Of a stretch of 64,000 bases of DNA, positions 1 through 12,200 are shown in pieces. Positions within the stretch are counted from its first letter, which is position 1. The number at the start of each line of letters is the position of its first letter. The translations under genes and the position numbers were made by a program. The DNA is from Escallonia rubra (Eukaryota; Streptophyta; Magnoliopsida; Escalloniales; Escalloniaceae), in NCBI GenBank assembly GCA_033065855.1, contig JAVXUO010002557.1, forward strand, positions 186,001 to 250,000. Direction: 5' to 3'. Under the pieces are notes generated by a model. It made no database searches. It was not told where the DNA came from and saw only the letters and a list, made by a program, of their open reading frames with translations.

Positions 1-302
1 TGTTTAATTTTTCAGAAGAGGGAGAGACCTCACCAAATTTCCCTTCTTACATAACTACAATCACACAATATAATTTCTTTTCCATGTATATCCTTTGCCC
101 TAAAATGTTTGTCTTGTTTTATTTCTTTGATTAGCACAATACTAGTCAATAGATGTTCCCGATAACAACTAACAATTATGACTTCGCAAGAATAAGCTAA
201 ACAGACTGCAACAAAGGGGCTTTAAAGTATCAGTTGAATCTTAATATTAGCACTATGACAGGAAAAAACAACCATATTAGTCAAGAAGGTACGTAGGAAT
301 AC

Positions 303-1978
303 CTTGATACCAATTGGGTTGGAAACTCCTCTTAGGAACTCGACATGAGCACCATCTAGTTGCCGCGTGCGCTCCCCAACCCAAATCATATGAGCTGAGC
401 AGTCGTAATAAAGGCCAGAAGTTGAATCCTCCCTTGTAAGTGCTTGCTCATAAGGCAGGAGCAAGCACTCATGTGATGTCGAGAATTCTGTAGTTGTCAT
501 AACTGGATGAGCAATAGTGAGCCCAGTAGCAGCCATAAACCCTAGGGCTTCATCAACTCGGTGAGCCAGTTCACGATACCTTTTGAGACAAACAGTTACA
601 AATTCGAGGCATTGAAGAGAAGTTGGAAAGCAAATCATAAACAAAAATTAAAGGAGTAAAAAGTACCTATCCCCCTGCTCGCTGTGCTCAGTGAAATCGA
701 GGTTCCACTGGTTAACTCTTTGCATGGCAGCATACCCGCCTGTAGCAAAAGATCTTAAAAGGTTCAATGTTGCCACAGCTTGAAGGTAAGCCCTGGTCAT
801 CCTATTGGGGTCTGGAATTCTCGATTTCTCATCAAATGCATCCCCATTCACAATGTCACCTCTATAACTCGGTAATTTCACCCCGTCCTTCTCCTCAAAT
901 TGATCTGATCTAGGCTTTGCAAATTGACCAGCCATTCTTCCCACCTAAGCAGCGTTATATGGTCTATAGATAAGTGATGAGAACATTCAAATAGCAGGAT
1001 AGTTAAAAAGGCCCACAAACAGAGTTAGGGTTAAACTAATGAGGGAAATAACAAACCATGGCCACCCAAAAGCACCTGTCTGCAATTCAAAATTTTTGAC
1101 TTATAGAACTTTTACTTTTTTGAGGGGGGTGGGGCATGATATTCTCCTTTGAGATCACCCTTTCCCCAACATCATATCCATACACGCAATGTTTCATCAA
1201 TCAGCATCAGCTCACAATTCGCCAAACAAGGAAGGGAACAAATTTAAACACAAACGTTCTTTTACAAAGGTCTAATATAAGATTCTGATATCAATTCTAC
1301 CAACATAAACAATCGTATCCAATATCCACAACTAGTACAACCAAATACAAAATCATAGTCATTTAGTCCTGATTCCGATTCCATCAACTTTGTGCAAACA
1401 GTCGTGCAACACGCAATCAATTATCAACTCGAGTATATCCACATGCAAAATGTCATATGCAATCACAAACACACGGAAGGAAAAAGAAAAACCTTGATAA
1501 CGGGCATTTGTGCACCGAACATAAGGACAACACCCATCTGAAGCATGACCCGAAATGTGTCCCTGATGTTGTTAGCCGTGAATTCTTTGAAGCTCTCCGC
1601 ACAATCACCTCCTTGTAAGAGAAAAGCATTCCCCAGAGCCGCCTGTCCGAGCCGCTCCTCAAGCTTGCGAGCCTCGCCGGCAAAGACTATCGGGGGGAAA
1701 GACTCGAGGGTCTTCAACACGGTGTCGAGAGCCGCCTCGTCCGGGTAATCCGGAAGCTGGGAAGCCGGCTTGGATTTCCAGCTGTCCACCGCCCATGATG
1801 GGCTGTTCTTGGTAGGGGCGTTGACGGCGGAGATGGGTTTGATTACGTGGGTTCTTGATTTCGGTTTGGTGTGGAAGTGGGTGATCGAAGGGAAGTGGGT
1901 GATTTTGTGGGGCTTGAGGAGGGAATTAGAAGAGAGGGCAGAGTTGCTGCTACTGCTGCTGCTGCTTGTCAGAGCCAT
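303..1978 (-). CDS. DHS: Phospho-2-dehydro-3-deoxyheptonate aldolase (class II DAHP synthase), plastid; 5' part, cut by the left edge
   Basis: The enzyme condenses phosphoenolpyruvate and erythrose 4-phosphate, the first step of the shikimate pathway in plastids. Three coding exons are seen: 1978-1493, 944-667 and 579-303. All have GT-AG borders and compatible phases (486, 278 and 277 nt). Exon 1 begins at an ATG followed by a Ser/Thr-rich, acid-poor stretch typical of a transit peptide. The mature part follows ([18 protein letters not shown]), with the family motif GGDCAESF. Exon 2 carries [12 protein letters not shown] and exon 3 carries [16 protein letters not shown]. The last visible donor is at 302-301 and the remaining exons lie left of base 1, so the catalytic C-terminal half is absent. 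I see no frame break. The identification is secure; which DHS paralogue it is cannot be told. Confidence 0.95.
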
Positions 1979-2017
1979 TTGCTTCTCTCTGTGTGTGCGT
2001 TTATCCCTCTTTTTTGC

Positions 2018-2400
2018 TTTTGCTGGTCAAAACAAAAGAGAGAGGGGAGTGAAATCTCATGGAATGGCTCAGAAAGGAAAGCCAAAGAGGGAAAGGGATA
2101 TGGACGCGAGTGAGATATTTCCGAAGAACGTGTTTGATAAGAACGTTCTGGCGGCCAAAAGAGAGGTGCCGTAAGCAACGCATGTGTGTAGTGTATCTCA
2201 TTCCCTCTGTGTTCTGCCGGTCAAAACAAAACAGAGAGAGGTGAGATTTTGGTAGAATGGCTCGGGAAAGCAAAGCCAGAGTTATCGACGTTAGTGGGAG
2301 TGAGATTTTTACAGGCGGTGTATTAATTATCCTTAGGTTACAGAATGTTCGGCGGCATCCCACAAGAGAGAGGTGTTGTAACAATTTATTATAGGCGCAT
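2018..2400. repeat. Two tandem diverged copies (about 193 bp each) of a DHS 5'-flank repeat
   Basis: Copy 1 (about 2018-2210) and copy 2 (about 2211-2400) share the block TGCYGGTCAAAACAAAA, then an AGAGAGAGG run, a GAATGGCTC block, a GGGA(A)AGC-AAAGCCA block, GAGTGAGAT and a TTCKGGCGGC block in the same order. Copy 1 starts about 40 bp upstream of the DHS start codon, so it probably covers the DHS 5' UTR or core promoter. A third copy lies at 3738-3845. No gene is seen in this stretch. Confidence 0.7.
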
Positions 2401-2650
2401 TTGCGGCTCAAATTATACTTCATCCATCCCACGTAATTCGATTATTTTTTTCTTCATCCGTCCCCCACGTAAGTCAATTGTTTTTTTCAAAGAATATTAA
2501 TCATATATTTTCTATTTTACCATTTAGAAGGAGGAGGGAAAGAAAGTGAGTAAAAAAAAATGAATTAGTAGAGTGTTAACTGCCCAGAGAAAAATAGTAT
2601 AAAAAATATAAAAAGGTGGGGCAAGAAGAAGAAAATAAGTTGGTGGATAG

Positions 2651-3585
2651 GGCTGTAAATGAACCGAGCTGTTCATGAATGGCTCGTGGTTCGTTCTCTG
2701 TAAAACTCGTTCGCGTTCGTTCATAAAATATACGAACCGAACATGTATAAATTTACAGAGTTCATTTATTAAACGAACCAAACATGAACACTTCAAAAAT
2801 GTTCACAAACAGCTCGTTTAACTAATAAATAAATTATAATATATTTATAAAATTAACATTTACATAAAACCATATAAATTAATGCTTAAAACTGGAGGCC
2901 CTGAAGTCAATTAGCCCAAAACCCCAAGCCCGTGGGATTAGCCCAATCTGTGAAACCCAACATAAACCCTAACTATATAAACTAAAACCTAAACCTAAAC
3001 ACACGTGCATACAACCGTCTGCTTTCCCATCCCCTCCCTCGTCGCACACACATACACAAACACACACGCCTCACAGATCACACAGAGCCTCTCTCTCTCC
3101 CCCCCTCCACACACGCACCTTCGACGTCATCTACGATGTTATCTACGACGCCATCATCGGCCGTCATCGATGCTCGTCATCTCCCCTTGCCAGCGCATGC
3201 ATCTTTCCATTTCTATGTCTTCATCGCCAACATATCAAGATCTTCAAGATCTATTTTGTAGTGTTTCTGATTGATGTATCCCTCTTGTATCTTTTATAAT
3301 ATCATATCTTATTCATCTTAGCTTGATTAAATTGAAGGATTTGAGGAATTTTTTTTTGCAGATTTAGGGATTCGCTGGAAGTTGACACGAACACGAGTCG
3401 AGTTTCCGAACTCGAGTTCGACTCGTAATGTTAAACAAGTCGAGCCCGAGTTTTAATATCACGAACTCGAGCTGAGTTTGAACATTGATTTTTTTGCTCT
3501 TGACGAACTCGAACATACCAAAACTTAAACGAACCGAGTTCGAACACATACATGTTCGACTCAAACTCGGTTTGTATACAGTCTC
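2651..3585. mobile_element. hAT-like non-autonomous element with 8-bp target duplication
   Basis: GTGGATAG occurs at 2643-2650 and again at 3586-3593, giving an 8-bp target site duplication as expected for hAT elements. The ends are inverted: left GGCTGTAAATGAACCGAG, right (reverse complement) GACTGTATACAAACCGAG. Subterminal regions on both sides are packed with GAACCGAG / CGAACTCGAG-like motifs in both orientations, typical of transposase binding regions. The interior (about 2890-3300) holds a CT/CA-rich stretch but no convincing coding sequence. No transposase is present. Confidence 0.7.
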
Positions 3586-3737
3586 GTGGATAGTTAAATG
3601 TGGAAATAAAAATAGATAAAAAAAAAATATCGAAAGTGTACATATGTAAAAATACCTATAGAATCTTTTTTGGGACCTTCCACGAAAAAAATATGATCAA
3701 TTTATGTGAAATGAGAGAAGTATCTTGTCCGGGTAGC

Positions 3738-3845
3738 ATTTTGCTGGTCAAACCAAAACAGAGAGACGAGATTTGATACCTTAGAGAGCAAAGCTAGAGA
3801 GGGAAAGATATATTTTTCATCTATAGACGGTGTATCCGTGTCTTA
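3738..3845. repeat. Third copy of the DHS 5'-flank repeat, interrupted by a LINE
   Basis: It begins TTTTGCTGGTCAAACCAAAACAGAGAG and continues with AGCAAAGCTAGAGAGGGAAAG and an ACGGTGTAT block also found in the copy at 2211-2400. The LINE at 3862-8050 is inserted just after it. Confidence 0.6.
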
Positions 3846-4080
3846 ATGGTGCGAAGGAAAAGCTAGATAGATGGAGAGAGAGTATAGCGTTACTACGTCG
3901 GAATACTCTCTTCAAAACCACCTGCACACCAACACCAACACCATTTCCCTGTCCCTCCATTAGAGCATCTCAATCAACCATTTGCTCTTCTTCCTGACAA
4001 CCCCACTACTGTTAAACCCCACCATACAAGCTTTAAACCACTGCATCCTCCTTCTTTAATTCCCTACCTACCTAAGCCAA

Positions 4081-5580
4081 ATGGAATATCCTTTACCCCA
4101 TGATGGGAACATCGCAGAGGACATGTTCCTAAATATGCGATCAACTCTACTTACTTATGAACAGATGGTAAGAAATACACGTACAAGTATGGGAAAAACT
4201 CTCCTTGGCAAGTTCCTAGATTCACGTGTGTTCTCGGAAAAAAAGATCCAAAGAAGAATTTTCTCATGCTGGAATCTTCAAGGACCTGTCGTGGTTATCA
4301 AGACCCCCTCGCTATTTCTTTTTCACTTTGCGGAATTCTCTAATGCCAACCTAATTCTAACCAATGGTCCCTGGAATATTTATGGTGCATTAGTCTTACT
4401 GAAACCTTGGTATTCACATGTTATCTACTCTTCTGTCACCTTCCTACATGTGGATCTGTGGATGCTTGTGAGCAACATTTCCAGTGACTGCCTCCATCTT
4501 TATCTGGCTGAAATGGTGGGTATGGCTGTGGGAACTCTTCTTGAAATCGACTGGTCTGTCCAACGTCAACAAAATTGTGACTATTTTCGTATTAAGGTTC
4601 GTTTGCTGGCTGATGCGCCACTGTTATCGGGAATTTTCATAAATCTTCTCGACAATCATGGTGTCCAATTTGCTCCGATGCACCTACGAGCATGTCTTCC
4701 GTAACTGTCACCGATGTGGACGCATTGGTCATGCCAACGTCAACTGCAATGTCTCTCTGCCGAATGTTGTCGAAATGCTGGAAAGACGAGCTGCCTACGC
4801 CCAAGGACCCAATATACTACCCACTTTCTTTCTCAACAACCATCCTATGTATGACACCCCTCTCCGTGCACTCCCAAACTCTGACTGGAATCGAACTTCC
4901 CATATCCATATTTACAGAGATATCAATGGTCTACAGTTCAACCATCAATACGATGCATTTTCACCGAACCCATAAATTGACGATAGTGATGAAGACGACA
5001 CTTTTCACACAGCCTCGACATCTCCCAACTCCAGTTCAGACAACAGCCAGTTCGAGGACAATCCAGAAAACCACGAAATAAATAACCCTTTTGGAATGGA
5101 TGAAATTGATGTGAATATTGCAGATCTGAATATGCAAAATTTAAACCCATTTATTGGACCCCTTCACAATCCTATCGACAATCCGGCAAATCACAGGGTA
5201 GAGGATGTAGGCATGAACGAAAGTAGCAACGATGAAGAACAATTCAATAACCTACCCCCCATTGATGATCTCCTCGCTGAAATCGATAATCTTGATGCCG
5301 CAGAACCAATGGAGATGGAAAATGACATGGTTATGGAAAACGAGGCTAATTTTGACAATCTGCTAATAAAGAATGACATCGCACCTGAGGAAATTGTTTG
5401 GTCCGAGGAATCTGATACTGTATCACCGCCGATCGGAGAATCGGAGGACTCAGAATCAATTACATCACAGCATGATGACGTGGGCAATCTGCCGAGTCAC
5501 GCGCCTATCATTACCAATCATGACCAGATCCACGAGCACAATCTGGATTTCTCTCATGCCGCGACTGTGAACAAGGTGTT
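4081..5580 (+). pseudogene. LINE ORF1 remnant: DUF4283-like domain plus CCHC zinc knuckle
   Basis: Reading starts at the ATG at 4081. Residues about 50-190 show the layout of the DUF4283 domain of plant LINE ORF1 proteins (RRIFSCWNLQG, NANLILTNGPWNI, LVLLKPWY). Around 4670-4700 the frame slips. The downstream frame carries the knuckle CHRCGRIGHANVNC (near 4708-4749, pattern CX2CX4HX4C) that normally follows this domain directly. An Asp/Glu-rich tail continues from 5096. The product would bind RNA in a retrotransposon particle; here it is broken by at least one frameshift and a stop near 4973. Confidence 0.7.
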
Positions 5581-5589
5581 CCAAACTTA

Positions 5590-6788
5590 TCATGAAATGT
5601 GTATCCTCGGTTTCATATCAACTGATTATCCATGGATCCCCTCTTCAAGAATTTTCCCCACCCGTGGTCTTCGAGAAGGTCGAAGACCCGATATCACCAT
5701 ATTTTTCATCCTCTGTGCGGAATCTCTTTCATCAGCGCTCGCATGCGCAGACAATTGGAATGATCAAAGGAATTAATGCATGTATTCGCAGTCCGACGGT
5801 AAATCACATACTATTTGCGGATGACACCTTGATATTCACAGAATTCTCGTACCAAACTGGGTTGGACTTGAAGAATATCCTGACCTCCTATTGTGCGGCC
5901 TCCGGTCAACAAATCAATCATCAAAAGTCATCCCTAACGTTAAGCCCCAACACTACTCTAACCATGTCTATTCAATTAACCAGACAGCTGGGCTTTACTG
6001 CGACGACATGCTTTAGGAAATATTTGGGTGGTACTCTGGATATTGTCACCCATATGAAAGAATTTTTTGCCTCCTGATGAACAAAATTCGTAACCGATGT
6101 GCGGGGTGGAAAAGATTTTTATTAAACAAAGCAGGAAGAGCTACTACACTCATCAAATCAACTCTATCAGCACTTCTACAGTATCATATGCAGGTCTACC
6201 GATTGGTCCCTTCTTATGTGAATGGGTGATTGCTTGGGTAAAAAATACCAAAATATCACACTCAAATACTCTTGGCTTTGTTAATATAGCAGCTACGATT
6301 TGGTGTATATGGTTGTATAGGAACTAGATTGTTTTTAGACACACCACTTTCCACCCGATGCAAACCATTCGAGAAATTTATTACCTTTCCCGCTTACTCC
6401 TCTCCCCCACCATGAAATCACATAGCACGACCCACCAACACAATTTCACCTTGAAGGACCAACCCAACATTCCTATATTAGTGGCACATAATACTCACAA
6501 TTGCACAAATACCACCTCTAGTCCTATTCGTCTGTTCATGGCAATCTCTTACAATCAGTCTAGTATGAAAACAGGTATAGGTATCTCTTGTATCAATAAA
6601 AAAAAATGAGATGTGGTTCGTCGGCTTTTTCTACAAGGGCTTCTGACCGCCATACTGCTATAGCAAAAGGACTCCTACTTACTACAAAGTGGGCTCAGTC
6701 ACACAATTTAATGCATATCAAAGTATTCACTGACTCTACATTCCTTCTTTCACAGATTTCGGATGCTGAAAACATAGATCTACGGTGA
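5590..6788 (+). pseudogene. LINE reverse transcriptase (C-terminal half) and RNase H fragments
   Basis: The remnant starts abruptly inside the reverse transcriptase, at PTRGLREG (near 5660), with frame slips to FFILCAESLSSAL and then NHILFADDTLIF (about 5803-5838), the FADD catalytic box. It continues with the SGQQINHQKS block and FRKYLGG. A further frame carries NKAGRATTLIKSTLSAL (near 6127). At 6606-6788 an RNase H-like segment appears (AIAKGLLLTTKWAQSH, VFTDSTFLLSQI). At least three frame changes make it inactive. The endonuclease and reverse transcriptase fingers are missing, so the element has a large internal deletion near 5580-5650. Confidence 0.75.
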
Positions 6789-6887
6789 GCACCCTATAGT
6801 ACGACTTTTGCTATATAGTAACAGATTTCCACTATTATAGTATGAACAGGGCGCCACTAATAGATCTCACAGAGGCCAGATCTTTAG

Positions 6888-7836
6888 GGTGCGTACGCTT
6901 ACGTTTTTCGGTATTCATTTTTGTAATGATGATAAAAAAATTATATTTTTTCGTGTATGTTTACGTTTTTTGGGTTCCGTTTTGGATAAAATTTCTAAAC
7001 AGTGTCAAAAAAAGTGAAAACAGCCGAAAGCTGTTTTCACCTTTTTCCTTCATCTGTATTCTCGGTGTCAGATATGACAGAGAATACCATGCGGCCTAGC
7101 TCTCTCTCTCTCTCTGATGGAAATGAGAACAGAAATGGGAAGGGTCTTTGCTGAAGCTTCAAAATGCACACACTTCACTTCCATATTGATCTTCATCTCT
7201 TTCCTACTTGTTCTTCTCCACCCCATCAAACACCATGCACAGATTACGAGTTTGCACGGAGCTGCGGAGGAAAGCTCCCCAAACGGTTTTAAGAAATTGG
7301 TTCAGCTCATTCAACTCCACAAGAGAATTTGGTCCTTCGTTTTTAGCAGTTTGATGGGTGTGTGTTCAATTGCAAGATGGATTTGAGTTCAAACGTTTCT
7401 GGGTTTTTGCTTGTTCTGATCATCGGGTTTGTTCCGATTCTTTGGATATTGTGATTGTGATGTTGTAATTTTGTTAGTGCACAACAAGCCCTGCCTTCGT
7501 GTCTTCACTTTTGTGAATTACGCATCATTAGATGGATCTGAAGAAGGGGAAGGGGAAGGGGAAGGTACAAAGGAACTCGTGAAGGGGAAATCAGAAATGG
7601 AAGGGAAGGGGGACACGTACAAATGGGCCCACGGTAAAAAATGCTAAACATACAAAAATATATCCAAAAAAGTTGATGAAAACGAAAATGAAAACGGTAA
7701 ACATACAGAAAAAACTAAAAAAGTAGATACGGAAAAAAATAAAAATACACGATACGATTTTAGAACTGAAAACTAAATTCTGAAAAACAAAAACAGAATA
7801 CAGAATATAGAAAAAAAATTCGTAAACGTACACGCC
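6888..7836. mobile_element. TIR element nested in the LINE, with possible captured gene fragment
   Basis: The left end GGTGCGTACGCTTACG matches the reverse complement of the right end, GGCGTGTACGTTTACG, at 13 of 16 bases. A/T-rich subterminal sequence lies on both sides. LINE-type sequence resumes after the right end. A clean target duplication is not visible. The interior differs in base composition and contains a CT repeat, then an ATG at 7117 opening an 89-codon frame with a strongly hydrophobic stretch (SILIFISFLLVLL). A GAAGGG-rich run is at 7541-7610. No transposase is present. Confidence 0.55.
7117..7386 (+). pseudogene. Possible captured 5' gene fragment with signal-peptide-like N-terminus
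   Basis: An 89-residue frame starts MEMRTEMGRVFAEASK, followed by a hydrophobic core of about 14 residues and a polar tail. It looks like the first exon of a secreted or membrane protein, but I do not recognise the family. It lies wholly inside the TIR element at 6888-7836. Capture of a host gene fragment is an inference; a chance frame is possible. Confidence 0.25.
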
Positions 7837-8066
7837 AGGATTGACGTGCACCAGGACTAACTACACGACTATTTGTTACAACATGATCTATGTCATCTGC
7901 ACTAAACAACACCCTTTTTGACCCTTTTGATGGTGTTGTATTCTAATATCTCTGTACTTCGTTTATTTGACCATCATATGTCTTGAAAACTACTAAACCG
8001 CTTAAATAGCGTCTTTATCAATACTATTCTCATATTTCATCAAAAAAAAAATGGCGCAAAGGAAAA

Positions 8067-9269
8067 AGAGAAGGATTCGAGGGGAAAAAACTGTGTTGCT
8101 TTTTTCAGAGGATGCCAAACATCACCAAGATGACACGAAAAGCCGAGCTGAGCTCCTCTTGCTTGTAGCTCCCGTATGCAAAGAGATGCAAGACCACAAT
8201 TTTGACTGTCAAATTTGCAAAAAGTGCTCTTCAGAAGATTTTTTTTTTTTGATTAAAAAAAAGTGCTCTAGAAGATGCAGTTCGAAAAATCATGATCATC
8301 GCGATTAACCAAGTTAAATAGTGGATTGTAAACGAGGTCAATCCAGCCTCCCTTTTTGTTCAAAAACCGAGGTGTCATTCCCTTGAGACCAAATTTGAGC
8401 ACCTCTCACTGCCTTCGCTGCTAGAAAGGAGTAATTATGAATTTACAGCACATCCATTTCAGATTGCACTCTTTTAACTGCAGTCACAGCACAAAACTTA
8501 CAACTCAAGCTGCGTTATATCCATCACAACCAGCAAATCACAACCGACATTCTCACTTATATACCTATATGAGGCTTCTAAACCCTTTCCGTAATAGATA
8601 CCGCAGTGTTTGGACAACGCTAGAATCGATACAAAGCCCAGTGCATTAGCTTGCGACATTGCACGTCAGGCCTGTTATGTAGTCCAACACCTATATTTTC
8701 ATGTGCACTTCTGCACTAGGTACACAATGATTCCCCGACATTTCACTCAAGCAGCCAAAAGAATGAGATTATGCTCTTTTTATTGAAACAAAGTTTTGAA
8801 AGTGCAGAAAACTATATTTGTTGATTTTTCTGATTACGTACCTCTTCATCCTGCTCCGAAAGTGCTGTAATTCATTGATGTCCGGCAAAGGCTACCGTTT
8901 GTGCAAAAAGATAGACGAAAATAAAGCATTCATCATAAAGTCCTGCCAAAGGTGATCGAAAGATGCAATTGACTTGCATAACTTTATACCAAATCCTGGA
9001 TTCTCACACAAAAGTCAAGACACCAGACAACAGTCAACTACATCCTTTGGAAAAGGAGGAAATTGGGACATTTCTAGCATAACTTTATCTACTAAGAGAT
9101 GCCAAAATCAACCAATACTTGAGGTCTCAAAAGTAGGGGTTGTAACGCATTGGCATTCTGAACCTGGGAACCTTCCTGCATGTACAAAGATGTTTCACCA
9201 ATTAGAAATTAAAAATAGAAATCAGGAAGGGCAGCAAAAATCATCAATCTATATCAAAGATATTGATCT
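8067..9269. other. PABN 3' flank
   Basis: No gene is supported here. The part nearest 9269 must hold the PABN 3' UTR on the minus strand. The rest is A/T-rich, with a run of nine T near 8238-8250 and no recognisable domain. Confidence 0.5.
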
Positions 9270-12200
9270 TTACCCAAATCCATAGGGTGAATAGAAAGGA
9301 GGTGGCATGTATGGGTTCATGGCTCGCGATCCCATGTATGGGTTGGGACGCCGTGCACGAAACACTTTCATCCCAGGTACATTTGTCCGCTTTGCTGTTA
9401 CCTGCAACACAGTTTAGAAAAGCTAAGAAGTGTAAGAAAAGCCAACTTAAAAGAGTACTGAAGTATGTTTAGCCATGTCATGTTCACAGAAGGTGTTTCA
9501 TATAGAAGAGTGAAACTATACCAATTTAAACAGATTTTTTTACCTTCAATTGGCGGCCATGAAGTTCAGATTCACTTAGAAGAAGAGCCTGCTGAACAGC
9601 TTCTGGTTCAAGGAACTCCACATAAGCATAGCCCTTTGGCTGCCCAAACTTATTAGTTCGAATAGTGACTCTATTTACCGTCCCACATGACTGAAAGTGC
9701 TGTTGAACTTCCTCGGGGGTACATGAATAATCCACCTGTGAAAACAATATCGTCTCAGTTTTTGCTGCCAAGAAGAACGCAACCATGAAACTCATAAGTT
9801 CAAGCAGTTAAAGGTCGTCAACTCCAACTTTAAAACGTCAGTTGGTTCTCCCACACTTTGTGCTGGTGTAATAAAAATTAGTATATAACGTAGCCCACAT
9901 ACCCATCCTGATCAAACACGAGTCAAGCAGCTACTTATTCAAAGGAAAATAACCACGAACTTTCAACATATTACAAATAAATACTCAACTAACATATTTT
10001 CTAGTTAGACGTGTCTTTTATAGTTCAGGCGGTTACTAGAGACAAAACAGAAAGTAGCAATTATAGTCTAAATTACTATATGCTACTACAATTAATACAG
10101 ATCTTGGGTATTATTACAAGTGAATTCTGGACATTTGCTCCACCACAGAAAATGTGACGTATTTTCCTAACCCAATTTCTGGTAGAAATTTACGACTCTG
10201 TTACCTTGAAGTGAAAAATATTACGGTTTTCACGGCTTCTACTCGGTATTTCAGATAGATACAACGAGAAGGAATTCTCTGAACAAAAATATGGCCATAA
10301 AATTGCATAGTGGCATAGTCCAAAAACAAAATATTACGGTGGTAGTAGAACCGAGTGTCAAGATAAAAGGAAAAAACGTCCCAGGCAAGAATAAGGAGGA
10401 GAAGAAATCAAGGTCTGTAGTAAACAGAAATAAAATGGACGAGAAAGAAAGATATGCTTGGAGCAATGACCTTTGCCCACGACAGCGCTCTGGCTCTGCA
10501 TTTAAGACGACCAAACCATGGCTGATCTTGCTCTTCGACGCGAATCAGTCCAACCAGATTGATTTAGGATACAAGCATCCTGAATCCACCCATTCAGCTC
10601 CTCGAACTCAAATTTATACAGATAGAAAATCTTTTTTTTGTGCTCTTTGTCCCCTCCAATTTTTTTATCAAACTTCCGAAAACTTACCTTTCACTAGTTT
10701 GTGCTCTGTCCCACCAATTTCCTTTTCAATTTTGAACTCTTTTCTACTCTCTTCTTTTTTAAATACATCTAGCTCTCATGGTTTCTTTTCCGAGGGACCA
10801 TCCCACTTTTCTTTTCTTTTTCTTTTTTTTTTCTAATTTTTTCGAGACAGCACTAAATTAAATTTTCTTCCTCTTCTAGAGCAACAAAATACCAACACTA
10901 GCTAATCAGAGACCTTGAGGACTGAAGCATAACCCTGCGATCGTCATCAAACATGAGGTCATTCTACAAGTCCCAGGAATCATAAGATAACTAAACATAA
11001 TATGATCCACATGAGAAAATAATTGGTGCTCAATATACTAAATAGGCAACGCAAAGAACCTAAGGGAAGCCATAACTCAAAACAGACAAGTCTCAAAAAC
11101 GTAAAAACTGGCATCCAAACAGACTGATTACGGACAAACAGATTTTATATGATGTGTGATGTTGCCTGACAAATTTAGTCTTTTAAAGCAAACACTTGTT
11201 CCAAGTTGTATAAAGCCTCTTTCAGCAATCATTTTCCCCTGAAATGGTAATGCAAACTATCCATAATTGCAACTATTATCACCAGAAGTAAGTCTTTCAA
11301 GGAGTCATCGATCCACAGTATAATGTCCGCATCTGAGTAGTGCTAGTACCTTTCAATGATAGGAAAAAAGAGCATACATATATATATATACACAACAAAC
11401 TAGTGGCACTCCGAGTGAGCCTATGTGATGCTAATGTGGAAACTTTCATACGACTCCTAGAAAAAGAAAACGATTAACGTGCATTATAGAGCATGCCCAA
11501 CTGATGTGAAGTTCCAGATTGTAGAGTGCTCGGATGTCATTTTCCTGCCATCCTAAACCAAATCCATTGGTTGACAGCATAACAAAATTGTTTGGGTTGG
11601 AAATTCATAAGTCACGATTACATTGGTATTAAGGTGGATATGAATATCAGAATATGGGATGCAAGTAACGCGTCTACAGGAGATATAAGAGTCCTGGATA
11701 GGTGAGTTATGAGTAATTTGTGGGATACATCTACTCTCGATGGGTATATAAAAAGCATATGCCAGACATGGTTTTATGTCTTCATTTGATCAGATAGATA
11801 TGGTGGTTGAGGTACATTTTGTCCTCCTTTATTTGGTGCGCATGCCTGTACGGTAGGATGCATTGCAATGTCTTGGTTACACTGATATTCACCCTGCCCA
11901 GATAAGGCTCTATATTAAATTCCACAGGAGGAAACAAACGCATATCTGCTACACATAACAAGGGCACATCTTCAGCACAAACAGATAAAAACATCATTAA
12001 TCTGTTTCTCCGGATTTCTTTTGAAGTCCCATACTACAAAAATTCTACAGTAAACCATATAATGCACAGGGAAAAGTGACCTCACATTGCCAACAAACAC
12101 TGAACGAGAATCCACTTCCTCCTTATTTGCTTGACTCGCAGCAACAGTAGCAGGATCTGACAGGAAAGAAAGTTAATAAGGAAAAAATGGAAATAAAAGA

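Larger units (their letters stand above)
3862..8050 (+). mobile_element. Internally deleted, non-functional LINE (L1-like)
   Basis: The element is bounded by an imperfect 16-bp target duplication: ATGGTGCGAAGGAAAA at 3846-3861 and ATGGCGCAAAGGAAAA at 8051-8066. It ends in a run of nine A at 8042-8050. Order of coding remnants: an ORF1-type DUF4283-like region, a zinc knuckle, an acidic linker, the second half of a reverse transcriptase, then an RNase H-like piece. The endonuclease and the first half of the reverse transcriptase are missing. A separate TIR element sits inside at 6888-7836. The 5' start is inferred from the target duplication. Confidence 0.85.

Noticed and set aside
2960..3000. 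Telomere-like AAACCTAAACCTAAAC and AAACCCTAA words
   Set aside because: Too few and degenerate for a telomeric array; it lies inside the hAT-like element and does not need a special explanation.
10291..10836. A 181-codon plus-strand frame in PABN intron 3
   Set aside because: No domain, biased composition (long Ser/Phe/Leu tail from TTC/TTT runs), wholly inside a long intron of a supported minus-strand gene.
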